This document shows positions 1 through 5,346 of a DNA stretch of 6,945 nt, piece after piece. The position numbers and the translations under genes were made by a program. The DNA lies in the NCBI GenBank assembly GCA_944371545.1, contig CALVXT010000067.1, positions 1 through 6,945 on the forward strand. The letters run 5' to 3'. The notes under the pieces are model-generated. The model was not told the DNA's origin and did no database searches. It saw only the letters and a program-made list of their open reading frames with translations. This DNA is from an uncultured Bacilli bacterium. Its GTDB lineage: Bacteria; Bacillota_I; Bacilli_A; RF39; UBA660. The first letter of the stretch is position 1. Every line of letters begins with the position of its first letter.

Positions 1-495
1 AATTGTTCATCGTTAATATTTGATAAATATACATATCCAGAAGATACTGTTGTAATTACCAGATTAGAACTTTTAAAAAATATTTTAACAATAGATGAAA
101 AGAAAAAGAATAAAGATATTGAAAAATACATTGAACTCATTAAAGATAAATATCCTATAGTTAAAGAAATTCAGAGTGCATTTTACGATTTTCATCAAAT
201 AATGTTTGGAAATAACTCAAATGAATTAGATATGTTTATTGAAAAATATAACTCAAAACTGAATTCGTTTTGCAATGGATTAAAAAAAGATATTGCACCC
301 GTTAAAAACGCAATATCTAATGAGATAAATTCTGGTTTTGTTGAAGGTAACAACAACAAATTTAAACTCATCAAAAGAATTGTATATGGAAAACAAAAAT
401 TAGTCAACCTCTTCAAAAAAAGTTATTTATGTTTTTTAACAACTTTAGATGGTTTTTCAATTCAAGAAATTGTAAAACAAGTTTTAGAAAGCTAA
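1..495 (+). CDS. ISL3-like transposase, C-terminal part (5' end outside window)
   Basis: The frame is open from the first base to a TAA at 493-495 and gives 164 residues. The key motif is near the end, in about 334-420: an S-GFVEGNNNKFKLIKR stretch followed by KQKLVNLFKKSYL. In ISL3-family (IS204/IS1001/IS1096/IS1165) DDE transposases this kind of GxVEGxNNxxKxxKR segment carries the last catalytic Glu. Upstream lies a charged helical stretch, typical of the region before that motif. The Asp residues and the zinc-binding N-terminus would lie to the left of the window, so completeness cannot be judged. No terminal inverted repeat could be recognised downstream. The gene converges on ssrA. Family assignment is from motif recognition; activity is unknown. 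Confidence 0.75.
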   Translation, partial: NCSSLIFDKYTYPEDTVVITRLELLKNILTIDEKKKNKDIEKYIELIKDKYPIVKEIQSAFYDFHQIMFGNNSNELDMFIEKYNSKLNSFCNGLKKDIAPVKNAISNEINSGFVEGNNNKFKLIKRIVYGKQKLVNLFKKSYLCFLTTLDGFSIQEIVKQVLES

Positions 496-544
496 GATAC
501 TTAAACTTGCGGAAGAACCTTATTGGTAATAGCAATAAAAATAT

Positions 545-572
545 GACACTCTCTCATCTCTGATTGAGTGTC
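545..572 (+). other. Hairpin downstream of the transposase gene
   Basis: GACACTC (545-551) is perfectly complementary to GAGTGTC (566-572) with a 14-nt loop. A run of seven T follows at 581-587, but 8 nt separate it from the stem, so it is a poor terminator by itself. It could be transcript-end structure of the insertion sequence. The rest of 496-730 holds two further hairpins and terminator-like structures but no gene. Confidence 0.35.
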
Positions 573-587
573 TGTGCTAATTTTTTT

Positions 588-629
588 AGAGGCGACATTC
601 ACTTACAGAATTAAATGTTCCTCTTTTTT
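588..629 (+). terminator. Rho-independent terminator after the transposase
   Basis: AGAGG (588-592) pairs with CCTCT (620-624), and GACATT (594-599) pairs with AATGTT (614-619) with one G-U pair and a bulged C593. The 11-bp stem closes a 14-nt loop and is followed directly by T625-T629. The T-run is on the + side only, so it serves rightward transcription from the transposase gene, facing the leftward ssrA transcript. Confidence 0.5.
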
Positions 630-670
630 ATTTTATGCAAGTTTTCTTGCTTACATACTAATGATATCAT

Positions 671-695
671 AAAAAAGAACTTATTACAAGTCTTC
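671..695 (-). terminator. Candidate terminator of ssrA
   Basis: Read leftward, an ACTT...AAGT stem with a 5-nt loop, extended by weak G-U and A-U pairs around one mismatch, runs into six U (A671-A676 on the + strand). A second small hairpin (ACTCG/CGAGT, 704-719) lies between it and the tmRNA CCA end. The stem is weak, so the assignment rests on position and the U-run. Confidence 0.45.
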
Positions 696-730
696 TATAT
701 ATAACTCGTACGTTCGAGTAATTATCAATC

Positions 731-1102
731 TGGTGGAGCAGAGGAGAGTTGAACTCCTGTCCATACAACCCTATGAAAAAACATCTACAAGTTTAGTTGG
801 AATTTTTTTAATATACTTTATGGATCCAACACACCAAAGAAGTATACGAGTCTTATTTTAATTCATAAAATCATCTAAGACAAATGATTTTATATATCTT
901 ATATTTATGAACCTTTAAACACCCTATAAGAGAAAGTGAATAAAAGCCTTCTTATTAGCTCTAAATTAAGCAGCTACTGGAGCATAAGCTCCAAAAGAAG
1001 TGACAGAGTTATTCTCGTCATTTAATTTTAAGGTTTGCATTTTAAGTATGCCTACTACTTGCCGTCTTAACTAGTAATTGCTGTCGAAACCAAAACTGCC
1101 CC
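731..1102 (-). ncRNA. ssrA: Transfer-messenger RNA (tmRNA)
   Basis: Read leftward this is a complete 372-nt one-piece tmRNA, which rescues stalled ribosomes and tags the unfinished peptide for proteolysis together with SmpB. The 5' end GGGGCAG pairs with 3' CTGCTCC to form a 7-bp acceptor stem with G-U at the third pair, the identity element for alanyl-tRNA synthetase; the CCA tail is encoded at 731-733. The conserved GGTTTCGAC follows the 5' strand of the stem, and a T-arm (AGGAG, loop TTCAACT, CTCCT; 742-758) lies near the 3' end. AAGTA/TACTT near nucleotides 43-59 probably belongs to pseudoknot 1. A perfect 10-bp stem (865-874 with 884-893) and an ATACTT/AAGTAT pairing lie in the pseudoknot-rich 3' half. 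Ends are set by the acceptor pairing. The IS fragment just beyond the 3' end is notable, since tmRNA 3' ends are frequent island integration sites. Confidence 0.97.
966..1019 (-). other. tmRNA tag-peptide reading frame (17 codons plus TAA)
   Basis: Back from the TAA at 968-966, the frame reads ...GAYAPVAA, the small hydrophobic end typical of proteolysis tags. Taking GAC (1019-1017) as the resume codon gives DENNSVTSFGAYAPVAA. That codon falls at tmRNA nucleotide 84, close to nucleotide 90 in E. coli, and U-A occupies positions -5/-4 as in E. coli. The resume codon is inferred; the frame and C-terminal residues are firm. A GGAGC-TTAT-GCTCC hairpin (981-994 region) lies inside the tag frame. 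Confidence 0.75.
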
Positions 1103-1110
1103 GTGGGTTA

Positions 1111-1139
1111 ATTATAGCATAAAACGCTTGCAATATCAA
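1111..1139 (-). promoter_or_regulatory. Promoter of ssrA (extended -10)
   Basis: Read leftward: TTGATA (1139-1134), a 17-nt spacer ending in TGC, then TATAAT (1116-1111), followed 8 nt later by the mature tmRNA 5' end. The consensus -10 with a TG extension and optimal spacing predicts a strong housekeeping sigma-A promoter, as expected for an abundant RNA. Transcription would start at or just before the mature end. Confidence 0.85.
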
Positions 1140-1156
1140 TTGTTATGCGATATTAT
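1128..1156 (+). promoter_or_regulatory. Promoter of the cysteine-repeat surface protein gene
   Basis: TTGCAA (1128-1133), 17-nt spacer, TATTAT (1151-1156); a start near 1163 would give a leader of about 36 nt. The two opposing -35 boxes abut at 1133/1134, so this promoter and that of ssrA share one face-to-back segment and could interfere with each other. Confidence 0.65.
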
Positions 1157-1186
1157 AGCTTTAATAAAAGTTGTTTTATATGAATG

Positions 1187-1193
1187 AGGGGGA
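1187..1193 (+). promoter_or_regulatory. Ribosome binding site that sets the start at 1199
   Basis: AGGGGGA lies 5 nt before ATG 1199. It falls inside the frame that would begin at ATG 1184, which has no Shine-Dalgarno sequence of its own, so 1199 is preferred. Confidence 0.75.
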
Positions 1194-1198
1194 TTTTT

Positions 1199-3133
1199 AT
1201 GTATGAAGAAAAGGAACCTGTAAAAAAAGTAAAAAAAGAGAAAGAAAAAAAAGAAAACAAATTTTTTCAAAAAAAACCATTAAAAGAAAAAAAAGTAAAA
1301 GAAGTAAAAAGTCAACCGGAAAAAAAAGAGACTAGTAAAGAAAAAAAAGGTGGCGTAAAAATTCTTTCTTTTCGTGCTGACTATGTATCTGTATTAATAC
1401 GATTTGGAATTTTTTTGATTTTTGCTTTTATTGTAATTTTTATTGTTACAAAAGTACGAAATAGTGGAAATTCTAATACGTTCGCTGAAAATATGGAAAA
1501 AATGAAAGAAGTTGCTTATGTATACTATAAAGTACCTTCTCATCGTCCGTTATCTGTAGACGAAGAAGTTGTTATGACTCTAAAAGATATGGAAGATGCT
1601 AGTCTAATAAAAGAAGTAAAAGATAAAGACGGAAATGTATGCAGTAAAGAATATAGCTATGCTTCATTAATAAAAAATACAAATGAAAAGTATGAGTTGA
1701 TCGTGTATTTATCATGCAATGGAGAATCTCAAACAGCAACATATGATGTACAATTTGACGATTCATCAAGTGATAGTGCTTCAACGTCTACCTTATTGTA
1801 TGAGCAAAAAAGAACAGTAGAGGTTACTGAACAATATAGCTGTCCAGATGGCTATTATCACGCCGGACGCTATTGCATCAGTCCAAATAACACAGAAGTC
1901 ACATCCGCAACACCTAAATACAAAGTAACACCTGAAAGAAATACAGCAGCGCGTTATAAAGCAAGCGGTTACGAATATGAGTATGTAGATCCAATTGTTG
2001 TAACAAATGAAGCTTCTTATAAATGCCCATCTGGCTATACATTAGAAGGTAAGCTATGTGTAAAGGAAGGAACTGTAAAATATAGAAATACAACAACCTA
2101 TTCTTGTCCAAATGGTGGAACTCCTTCAGGAAGTCGATGCCTTTTCACTACAAATGCAAATTATTCAGATGAAAAAGCTTACTGTAAGAGAGGAACTTTA
2201 ATAAACAATCATTCTTGTTATGTTACGAAAGAATATTCAGTTCGCTGTGTTACAGGAAAAAAAGATTCAACAATAAATGCTTGTTATACGACCTATTCAG
2301 CAAATGAAGAATTAAGTGATTGGTTATTTGATGGTAAAGTAACTTATTCAGAAAACTATGATATTGATCGTTTAGAAACAGATCGTAGAACATATGAGAT
2401 AGATGAATATTTAGATAATGGCAAAATTAGATATAACAGATACATCAGAAAATATGTAAAAAGTTGTGATGATGGCGACGAATTAAAAGGAAGTACATGT
2501 CGCCATTATGATGAAGCTTACGAACAAAGATATTGTAGTGGTTCCGATTATCATTTATCTAGTGATGAAAGCGAATGTTACACTTATGAGGATGCTCGAT
2601 ATAAAGACACAAACGGAACATACAGCTGTCCAGATGGATATCGAAAAAGAGGAAGCGGATCAAATACAACTTGTTATAAATATGAAAGTGCCACAAAAAA
2701 TGTAGCCCAAACACCTTACTGCTCTTCAGGTTATGATTTGACAAGTAAAGGAAAATGCTTGAAAACAACAGAAGCTACATTAGTGGAAGAGAATATAGAA
2801 TACACTTGTCCAGATGGATATACGAAAAGAGGCAACGGAGAAAATACAAGTTGTTATAAAAAAACAACAACAGATAGCTACTATTATTGTACAAATCAAG
2901 ATGCAACATTAGAAGGAACAAGATGTATTATTCCTGAAAAAACAACCTTTTTATCTTATTCTTGTCCTAGTGGATACGATTTATCAGGAAATCAATGTAT
3001 TAAAACCAATGTTACTGATCGTATTTTAGCTACTGAAAATGAATATCCAACAAGTAGTGAAGAAACAATATGGAGTAAAGAAAAAGAACTTGAAGGATGG
3101 ACGTGGACTGGAAATACAAAAGAAGCAGAGTAA
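1199..3133 (+). CDS. Membrane-anchored surface protein with twelve paired-Cys (CPxGYxxxGxxC) repeats
   Basis: 644 residues. Residues 1-59 are Lys/Glu-rich, low complexity and cytoplasmic. A single helix (about 63-83) anchors it and the rest should be outside. A first ectodomain (about 95-180) contains one Cys pair (NVC...YLSC). It is followed by twelve segments of the form Y-x-C-P-[DS]-G-Y-x(n)-G-x-x-C, each with two cysteines 10-14 residues apart. All 26 cysteines in the protein fall in pairs, which suggests one disulfide per repeat. A Trp motif of the type LxGWxxxGN ends the protein, and a weaker copy (LSDWLFDG) sits mid-protein. Repeats of this style occur in gut Bacillota surface proteins of unknown function; adhesion or wall interaction is a guess. 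ATG 1199 is preferred over the in-frame ATG 1184. The gene has its own promoter and a terminator overlapping its stop. Seven A7-A8 tracts in the first 150 nt are potential slippage sites. Confidence 0.85.
   Translation: MYEEKEPVKKVKKEKEKKENKFFQKKPLKEKKVKEVKSQPEKKETSKEKKGGVKILSFRADYVSVLIRFGIFLIFAFIVIFIVTKVRNSGNSNTFAENMEKMKEVAYVYYKVPSHRPLSVDEEVVMTLKDMEDASLIKEVKDKDGNVCSKEYSYASLIKNTNEKYELIVYLSCNGESQTATYDVQFDDSSSDSASTSTLLYEQKRTVEVTEQYSCPDGYYHAGRYCISPNNTEVTSATPKYKVTPERNTAARYKASGYEYEYVDPIVVTNEASYKCPSGYTLEGKLCVKEGTVKYRNTTTYSCPNGGTPSGSRCLFTTNANYSDEKAYCKRGTLINNHSCYVTKEYSVRCVTGKKDSTINACYTTYSANEELSDWLFDGKVTYSENYDIDRLETDRRTYEIDEYLDNGKIRYNRYIRKYVKSCDDGDELKGSTCRHYDEAYEQRYCSGSDYHLSSDESECYTYEDARYKDTNGTYSCPDGYRKRGSGSNTTCYKYESATKNVAQTPYCSSGYDLTSKGKCLKTTEATLVEENIEYTCPDGYTKRGNGENTSCYKKTTTDSYYYCTNQDATLEGTRCIIPEKTTFLSYSCPSGYDLSGNQCIKTNVTDRILATENEYPTSSEETIWSKEKELEGWTWTGNTKEAE
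2627..2680 (+). repeat. 54-bp direct repeat, copy 1 (inside the Cys-repeat gene)
   Basis: Encodes CPDGYRKRGSGSNTTCYK. It matches the second copy at 46 of 54 positions without gaps, starting with 14 identical bases (TGTCCAGATGGATA) and ending with nine (TTGTTATAAA region). Most other repeats of the gene are diverged at DNA level, so this pair is the youngest duplication visible. Confidence 0.8.
2807..2860 (+). repeat. 54-bp direct repeat, copy 2 (inside the Cys-repeat gene)
   Basis: Encodes CPDGYTKRGNGENTSCYK. It starts exactly 180 nt (60 codons) after the start of copy 1, so the duplicated unit probably included one longer and one shorter Cys pair. Confidence 0.8.
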
Positions 3134-3153
3134 TTTTTAAAAACTCTGTTTTT
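3126..3153 (+). terminator. Rho-independent terminator of the Cys-repeat gene
   Basis: CAGAGT (3126-3131) pairs with ACTCTG (3143-3148); the 5' arm overlaps the last codon and stop codon. Five T follow directly (3149-3153), with a second run of eight T shortly after (3161-3168). Confidence 0.75.
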
Positions 3154-3155
3154 AT

Positions 3156-3184
3156 TTGTATTTTTTTTCTAGAAATATTATAAT
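3156..3184 (+). promoter_or_regulatory. Promoter of the PH-like/membrane protein pair
   Basis: TTGTAT (3156-3161), 17-nt spacer, TATAAT (3179-3184). The expected start near 3190 leaves a leader of only about 16 nt, essentially the ribosome binding site AAGGATGTGAT (3191-3201). The upstream terminator makes a new start here necessary unless there is readthrough. Confidence 0.6.
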
Positions 3185-3190
3185 ATTTCT
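3171..3190 (+). repeat. Perfect 20-bp palindrome over the -10 box (candidate operator)
   Basis: AGAAATATTATAATATTTCT equals its own reverse complement across all 20 bases and covers the TATAAT box up to the expected start site. Position and symmetry fit a binding site for a dimeric repressor. In AT-rich DNA part of the symmetry could be chance. Confidence 0.55.
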
Positions 3191-3206
3191 AAGGATGTGA
3201 TATAAC

Positions 3207-3644
3207 ATGACTTGTTATGAGTTAGCAAAAAAATTTAAAGAAAAATTTCCTTCAACAATTGCTTGGCGAATATTTCAAAATTCAAAAGTAATTGATGAAC
3301 ATATTAATCCAGATGAAGAAGTACAATACGCTTTTGTCGGTCAAAAAAATGAAAGTCCATTTGATATTTTTCAAACCTGTGCGGTAGCGATCACTAACAA
3401 GCGTATGTTAATTGGTCAAAAAAGAGTTTTATTTGGCTATGCCTTAAATAGTATTACTCCTGATTTATATAATGATATGCAAGTATATCAAGGACTACTA
3501 TGGGGAAAAATTGTTATAGATACAATAAAAGAAAAAATTATTGTTTCCAATTTATCAAAAGATTCATTAATTGAACTAGAAACAGCAATTTCTAGCTTTA
3601 TGATGGAAGAGAAGAAGAAGTATGGCTCAGAGCATCACCATTAA
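3207..3644 (+). CDS. PH-domain-like protein (YokE-like bacterial PH family)
   Basis: 145 residues with no signal peptide or membrane helix, so cytoplasmic. Residues about 32-132 follow the bacterial PH-like pattern: DEEVQYAF, a strand leading to VAITNKRMLIGQ (60-71), then FGYALNSIT (76-84), a Gly-containing turn and the strand KIVIDTIKEKIIV. The TNKRML core is the recognisable element of YokE-like/bPH domains. A short helix (LIELETAISSFM) closes the fold, again as in PH domains. The function of this family is largely unknown; some members act at membranes or as scaffolds. The start is fixed by AAGGATGTGAT, 10 of 11 to the ideal anti-Shine-Dalgarno match, 5 nt upstream. Its last 23 nt overlap the next gene, so the two products are probably made together in a fixed ratio. 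The family call is by motif only. Confidence 0.7.
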   Translation: MTCYELAKKFKEKFPSTIAWRIFQNSKVIDEHINPDEEVQYAFVGQKNESPFDIFQTCAVAITNKRMLIGQKRVLFGYALNSITPDLYNDMQVYQGLLWGKIVIDTIKEKIIVSNLSKDSLIELETAISSFMMEEKKKYGSEHHH

Positions 3645-4758
3645 AAAAACCAAAAAAAGAAGACGATTCATTGCTTTTTGTGGAATAATTTGTCTTTGTC
3701 TAATTATTTTATTTTTTGTTTTTCAAAAAAAAGAATATACAATAACTTATCAAATAGAAGATTTTCAAGTTGAAGAAACGTATCATAAAGAAAAAAATTA
3801 TTACGAATTTTTAATAACTAAAAATAATCAAAGTTATATTTCTGTTCAATTAAATCGTCATTTTACATCTAAAAAACTAATTTATAATATTGATGAATTT
3901 ACAACTGAAAATGAAACTTGCATAGAGTTAAGTAGCAATAAAATACGCTTCATCCCGTTATGTAGCCGTGATAATAAGCAAATATCTGTTAACTTAACAT
4001 CAGAAGAAATGCGTCAAAAATTAAATTTTGAACCATCTACTTTTGGTGAGCAGACAGCCGAGCAAGTTTTTAATATTAACGTTTCAAATTATTTATATCA
4101 TAATTTTTATATCTGGAATTATAAAGGTTTTTATCATTTAAGTAGCAATGGATCTGAAGAAATTTCTTTATTTCAAAAAGACATCTATTCTCCTAATTTA
4201 ATCACTCAAGTAGGAAACTATCTTTTTGTTCCAGATTATGATGCTAATTATTATTTTGAAAAAGTTTATATTTTAAATATGGAAAACGGAAATATAGAAA
4301 CTTGGGAATTAGAAGATTCTATTTATTTTGACAGTACCATCTTAGGCACTTACGATAGTGCTCTTTATTTAGTAGATAAACACGAAAAGAAAGAATGGAA
4401 AATTAATGTTGATAAAAAGACAATGGAACAAGTTGGTTCAGAAGCAAAAGGTGGGATTACTTACGAAAGTGGATTCATAAATGTGACAATGAACCGTTTA
4501 ATTTATCAAGATAGTACATTTAAAGGAATATATCCAATAAGTTATAGTACTCAAAACGGATTAGAATACGTTTTTGATGAATATAGAATAAAACTATTAG
4601 AAGAAACTCCTAAATACATAATTTCCTATAATGAAGATTGGGTATATTATTTAAAAGAAGATACTCTATATGCCTATTCTTTAGAATATGGTGAAATACC
4701 TTTAATGGAATATTTTGAGTGGAACTTTAATTATTCAAATGTTATTTTTCTAAATTAG
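3622..4758 (+). CDS. Single-pass membrane protein of unknown function with beta-rich ectodomain
   Basis: 378 residues. A basic N-terminus (KKTKKRRR, 8-15) precedes one hydrophobic helix (about 16-34, with Cys20, 24 and 26), giving an N-in, C-out anchor. The ectodomain has a single Cys pair, C100 and C114, close enough for a disulfide. From about residue 150 it is rich in aromatic beta strands spaced like a propeller or WD-like repeat (NYLFVPDYD, KVYILNMENGNIETWEL, SALYLVDKHEKKEWKI, DWVYYLKEDTLYAYSLE), which resembles sequences that read out as beta-propellers, although I cannot assign a family. The start ATG lies inside the end of the PH-like gene, preceded by a purine-rich GGAAGAG; translational coupling is likely. 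No catalytic motif is visible. No convincing promoter is seen before the next gene, so the LysM gene may be read from the same transcript. Confidence 0.85.
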   Translation: MAQSITIKKTKKRRRFIAFCGIICLCLIILFFVFQKKEYTITYQIEDFQVEETYHKEKNYYEFLITKNNQSYISVQLNRHFTSKKLIYNIDEFTTENETCIELSSNKIRFIPLCSRDNKQISVNLTSEEMRQKLNFEPSTFGEQTAEQVFNINVSNYLYHNFYIWNYKGFYHLSSNGSEEISLFQKDIYSPNLITQVGNYLFVPDYDANYYFEKVYILNMENGNIETWELEDSIYFDSTILGTYDSALYLVDKHEKKEWKINVDKKTMEQVGSEAKGGITYESGFINVTMNRLIYQDSTFKGIYPISYSTQNGLEYVFDEYRIKLLEETPKYIISYNEDWVYYLKEDTLYAYSLEYGEIPLMEYFEWNFNYSNVIFLN

Positions 4759-4792
4759 TAGCACTTTGAAAAATCACTCATATCTTACTATT

Positions 4793-4802
4793 AGGAAGTG
4801 AT
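4793..4802 (+). promoter_or_regulatory. Ribosome binding site that sets the start at 4807
   Basis: AGGAAGTGAT matches AGGAGGTGAT at nine of ten positions and ends 4 nt before ATG 4807. A GTG at 4798 lies inside this site and so cannot be the start. Confidence 0.8.
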
Positions 4803-4806
4803 AAGG

Positions 4807-5163
4807 ATGTTTCAACCATATTTTGAAAGAGAAGAAAAGAAAATAATTGTTCCTAAAAACAATCAAAATTATTTTGAATATTATACAATAGAAAAAGGCG
4901 ATTCTTTATATGGAATAGCAAGACGATATAACATTAATCCAGAGTTATTAGCGGGATTAAATGGCTTATCAATGGAAGATTATATATATCCAAATCAAGA
5001 GATATTAATTCCAAAGTCTGGATATAGCTATTACATTACTAAAGAAGGGGATACAGTAGATATGGTCGCGAATTTATTTAAAATTCCAAGCCAAGATTTA
5101 ATTAAAAATAATGGAGTAGTTTATTTAGCAGAGGGACAGGTATTAGTAAATCCAAGAGGATAA
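4807..5163 (+). CDS. Small double-LysM protein without signal peptide
   Basis: 118 residues made almost entirely of two LysM modules, which bind N-acetylglucosamine-containing glycans such as peptidoglycan. LysM 1 spans about 25-69 (YYTIEKGDSLYGIARRY ... LNGL ... YIYPNQEILIP) and is canonical. LysM 2 spans about 75-115 (YYITKEGDTVDMVANLF ... NNGVVYLAEGQVLVNP) and is shorter and more diverged. There is no signal peptide, membrane helix or catalytic domain. Signal-less LysM proteins are known from spore coats and from proteins that escape by lysis; a spore role would need a sporulating host, which this window does not show. The gene lies 48 nt after the membrane protein gene, probably in the same transcript, and is closed by a strong terminator. 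Start chosen at ATG 4807 on the ribosome binding site. Confidence 0.88.
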   Translation: MFQPYFEREEKKIIVPKNNQNYFEYYTIEKGDSLYGIARRYNINPELLAGLNGLSMEDYIYPNQEILIPKSGYSYYITKEGDTVDMVANLFKIPSQDLIKNNGVVYLAEGQVLVNPRG

Positions 5164-5164
5164 A

Positions 5165-5198
5165 AAAGTAAAGTTTTAAAATAAACTTTGCTTTTTTT
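5165..5198 (+). terminator. Strong rho-independent terminator after the LysM gene
   Basis: A 12-bp stem with one G-U pair (5165-5176 with 5183-5194), a 6-nt loop TAAAAT, and seven T (5192-5198) starting within the 3' arm. It begins 2 nt past the stop codon and ends the 3207-5163 unit. Confidence 0.9.
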
Positions 5199-5233
5199 AT
5201 ATTAAATTCTAAAAAAATCTAACCCCAAAAAAG

Positions 5234-5262
5234 TTGCTAAAATGTGCGAATTTTGATACAAT
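5234..5262 (+). promoter_or_regulatory. Promoter of the lectin-like surface protein gene (extended -10)
   Basis: TTGCTA (5234-5239), 17-nt spacer ending in TGA, TACAAT (5257-5262). TG one base before the -10 gives an extended -10. The start would be near 5269, leaving a leader of about 78 nt. Confidence 0.75.
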
Positions 5263-5286
5263 AAAAACAGGATAAGTACGGTAAAG

Positions 5287-5314
5287 AAAGTTTTGGTTTA
5301 AAAAAAGAAACTTT
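5287..5314 (+). other. Hairpin in the 5' leader
   Basis: AAAGTTT (5287-5293) pairs perfectly with AAACTTT (5308-5314) around a 14-nt purine-rich loop. It is not followed by a T-run, so it is not a terminator. It may stabilise the transcript or control access to the ribosome binding site AAGGAAAGGG (5331-5340) further down. Confidence 0.35.
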
Positions 5315-5346
5315 ATAACATACTAATAAAAAGGAAAGGGATATTC

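Noticed and set aside
195..416. Minus-strand open frame opposite the transposase
   Set aside because: It mirrors the clear transposase motif region, has no ribosome binding site and no recognisable protein.
202..495. A separate small gene starting at ATG 202
   Set aside because: The same frame is open from base 1 with transposase-like sequence throughout, so this ATG is internal.
661..670. ATGATATCAT palindrome between the convergent genes
   Set aside because: Perfect but only 10 bp and of low complexity; expected often by chance in AT-rich sequence.
1184..1198. Earlier in-frame ATG for the Cys-repeat protein
   Set aside because: The only good ribosome binding site (AGGGGGA, 1187-1193) lies inside this extension and serves ATG 1199.
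1599..2768. Several minus-strand frames and one alternative + frame inside the Cys-repeat gene
   Set aside because: Their His/Leu/Tyr-rich composition is what the opposite strand of AT-rich repeat DNA gives; none has a start signal.
4766..4794. TTGAAA-17-TATTAG promoter before the LysM gene
   Set aside because: The -10 is poor and overlaps the ribosome binding site, so transcription would start within or after that site; readthrough from 3207 is more likely.
4798..4806. GTG start for the LysM protein
   Set aside because: This GTG is part of the AGGAAGTGAT ribosome binding site; ATG 4807 is correctly spaced from it.
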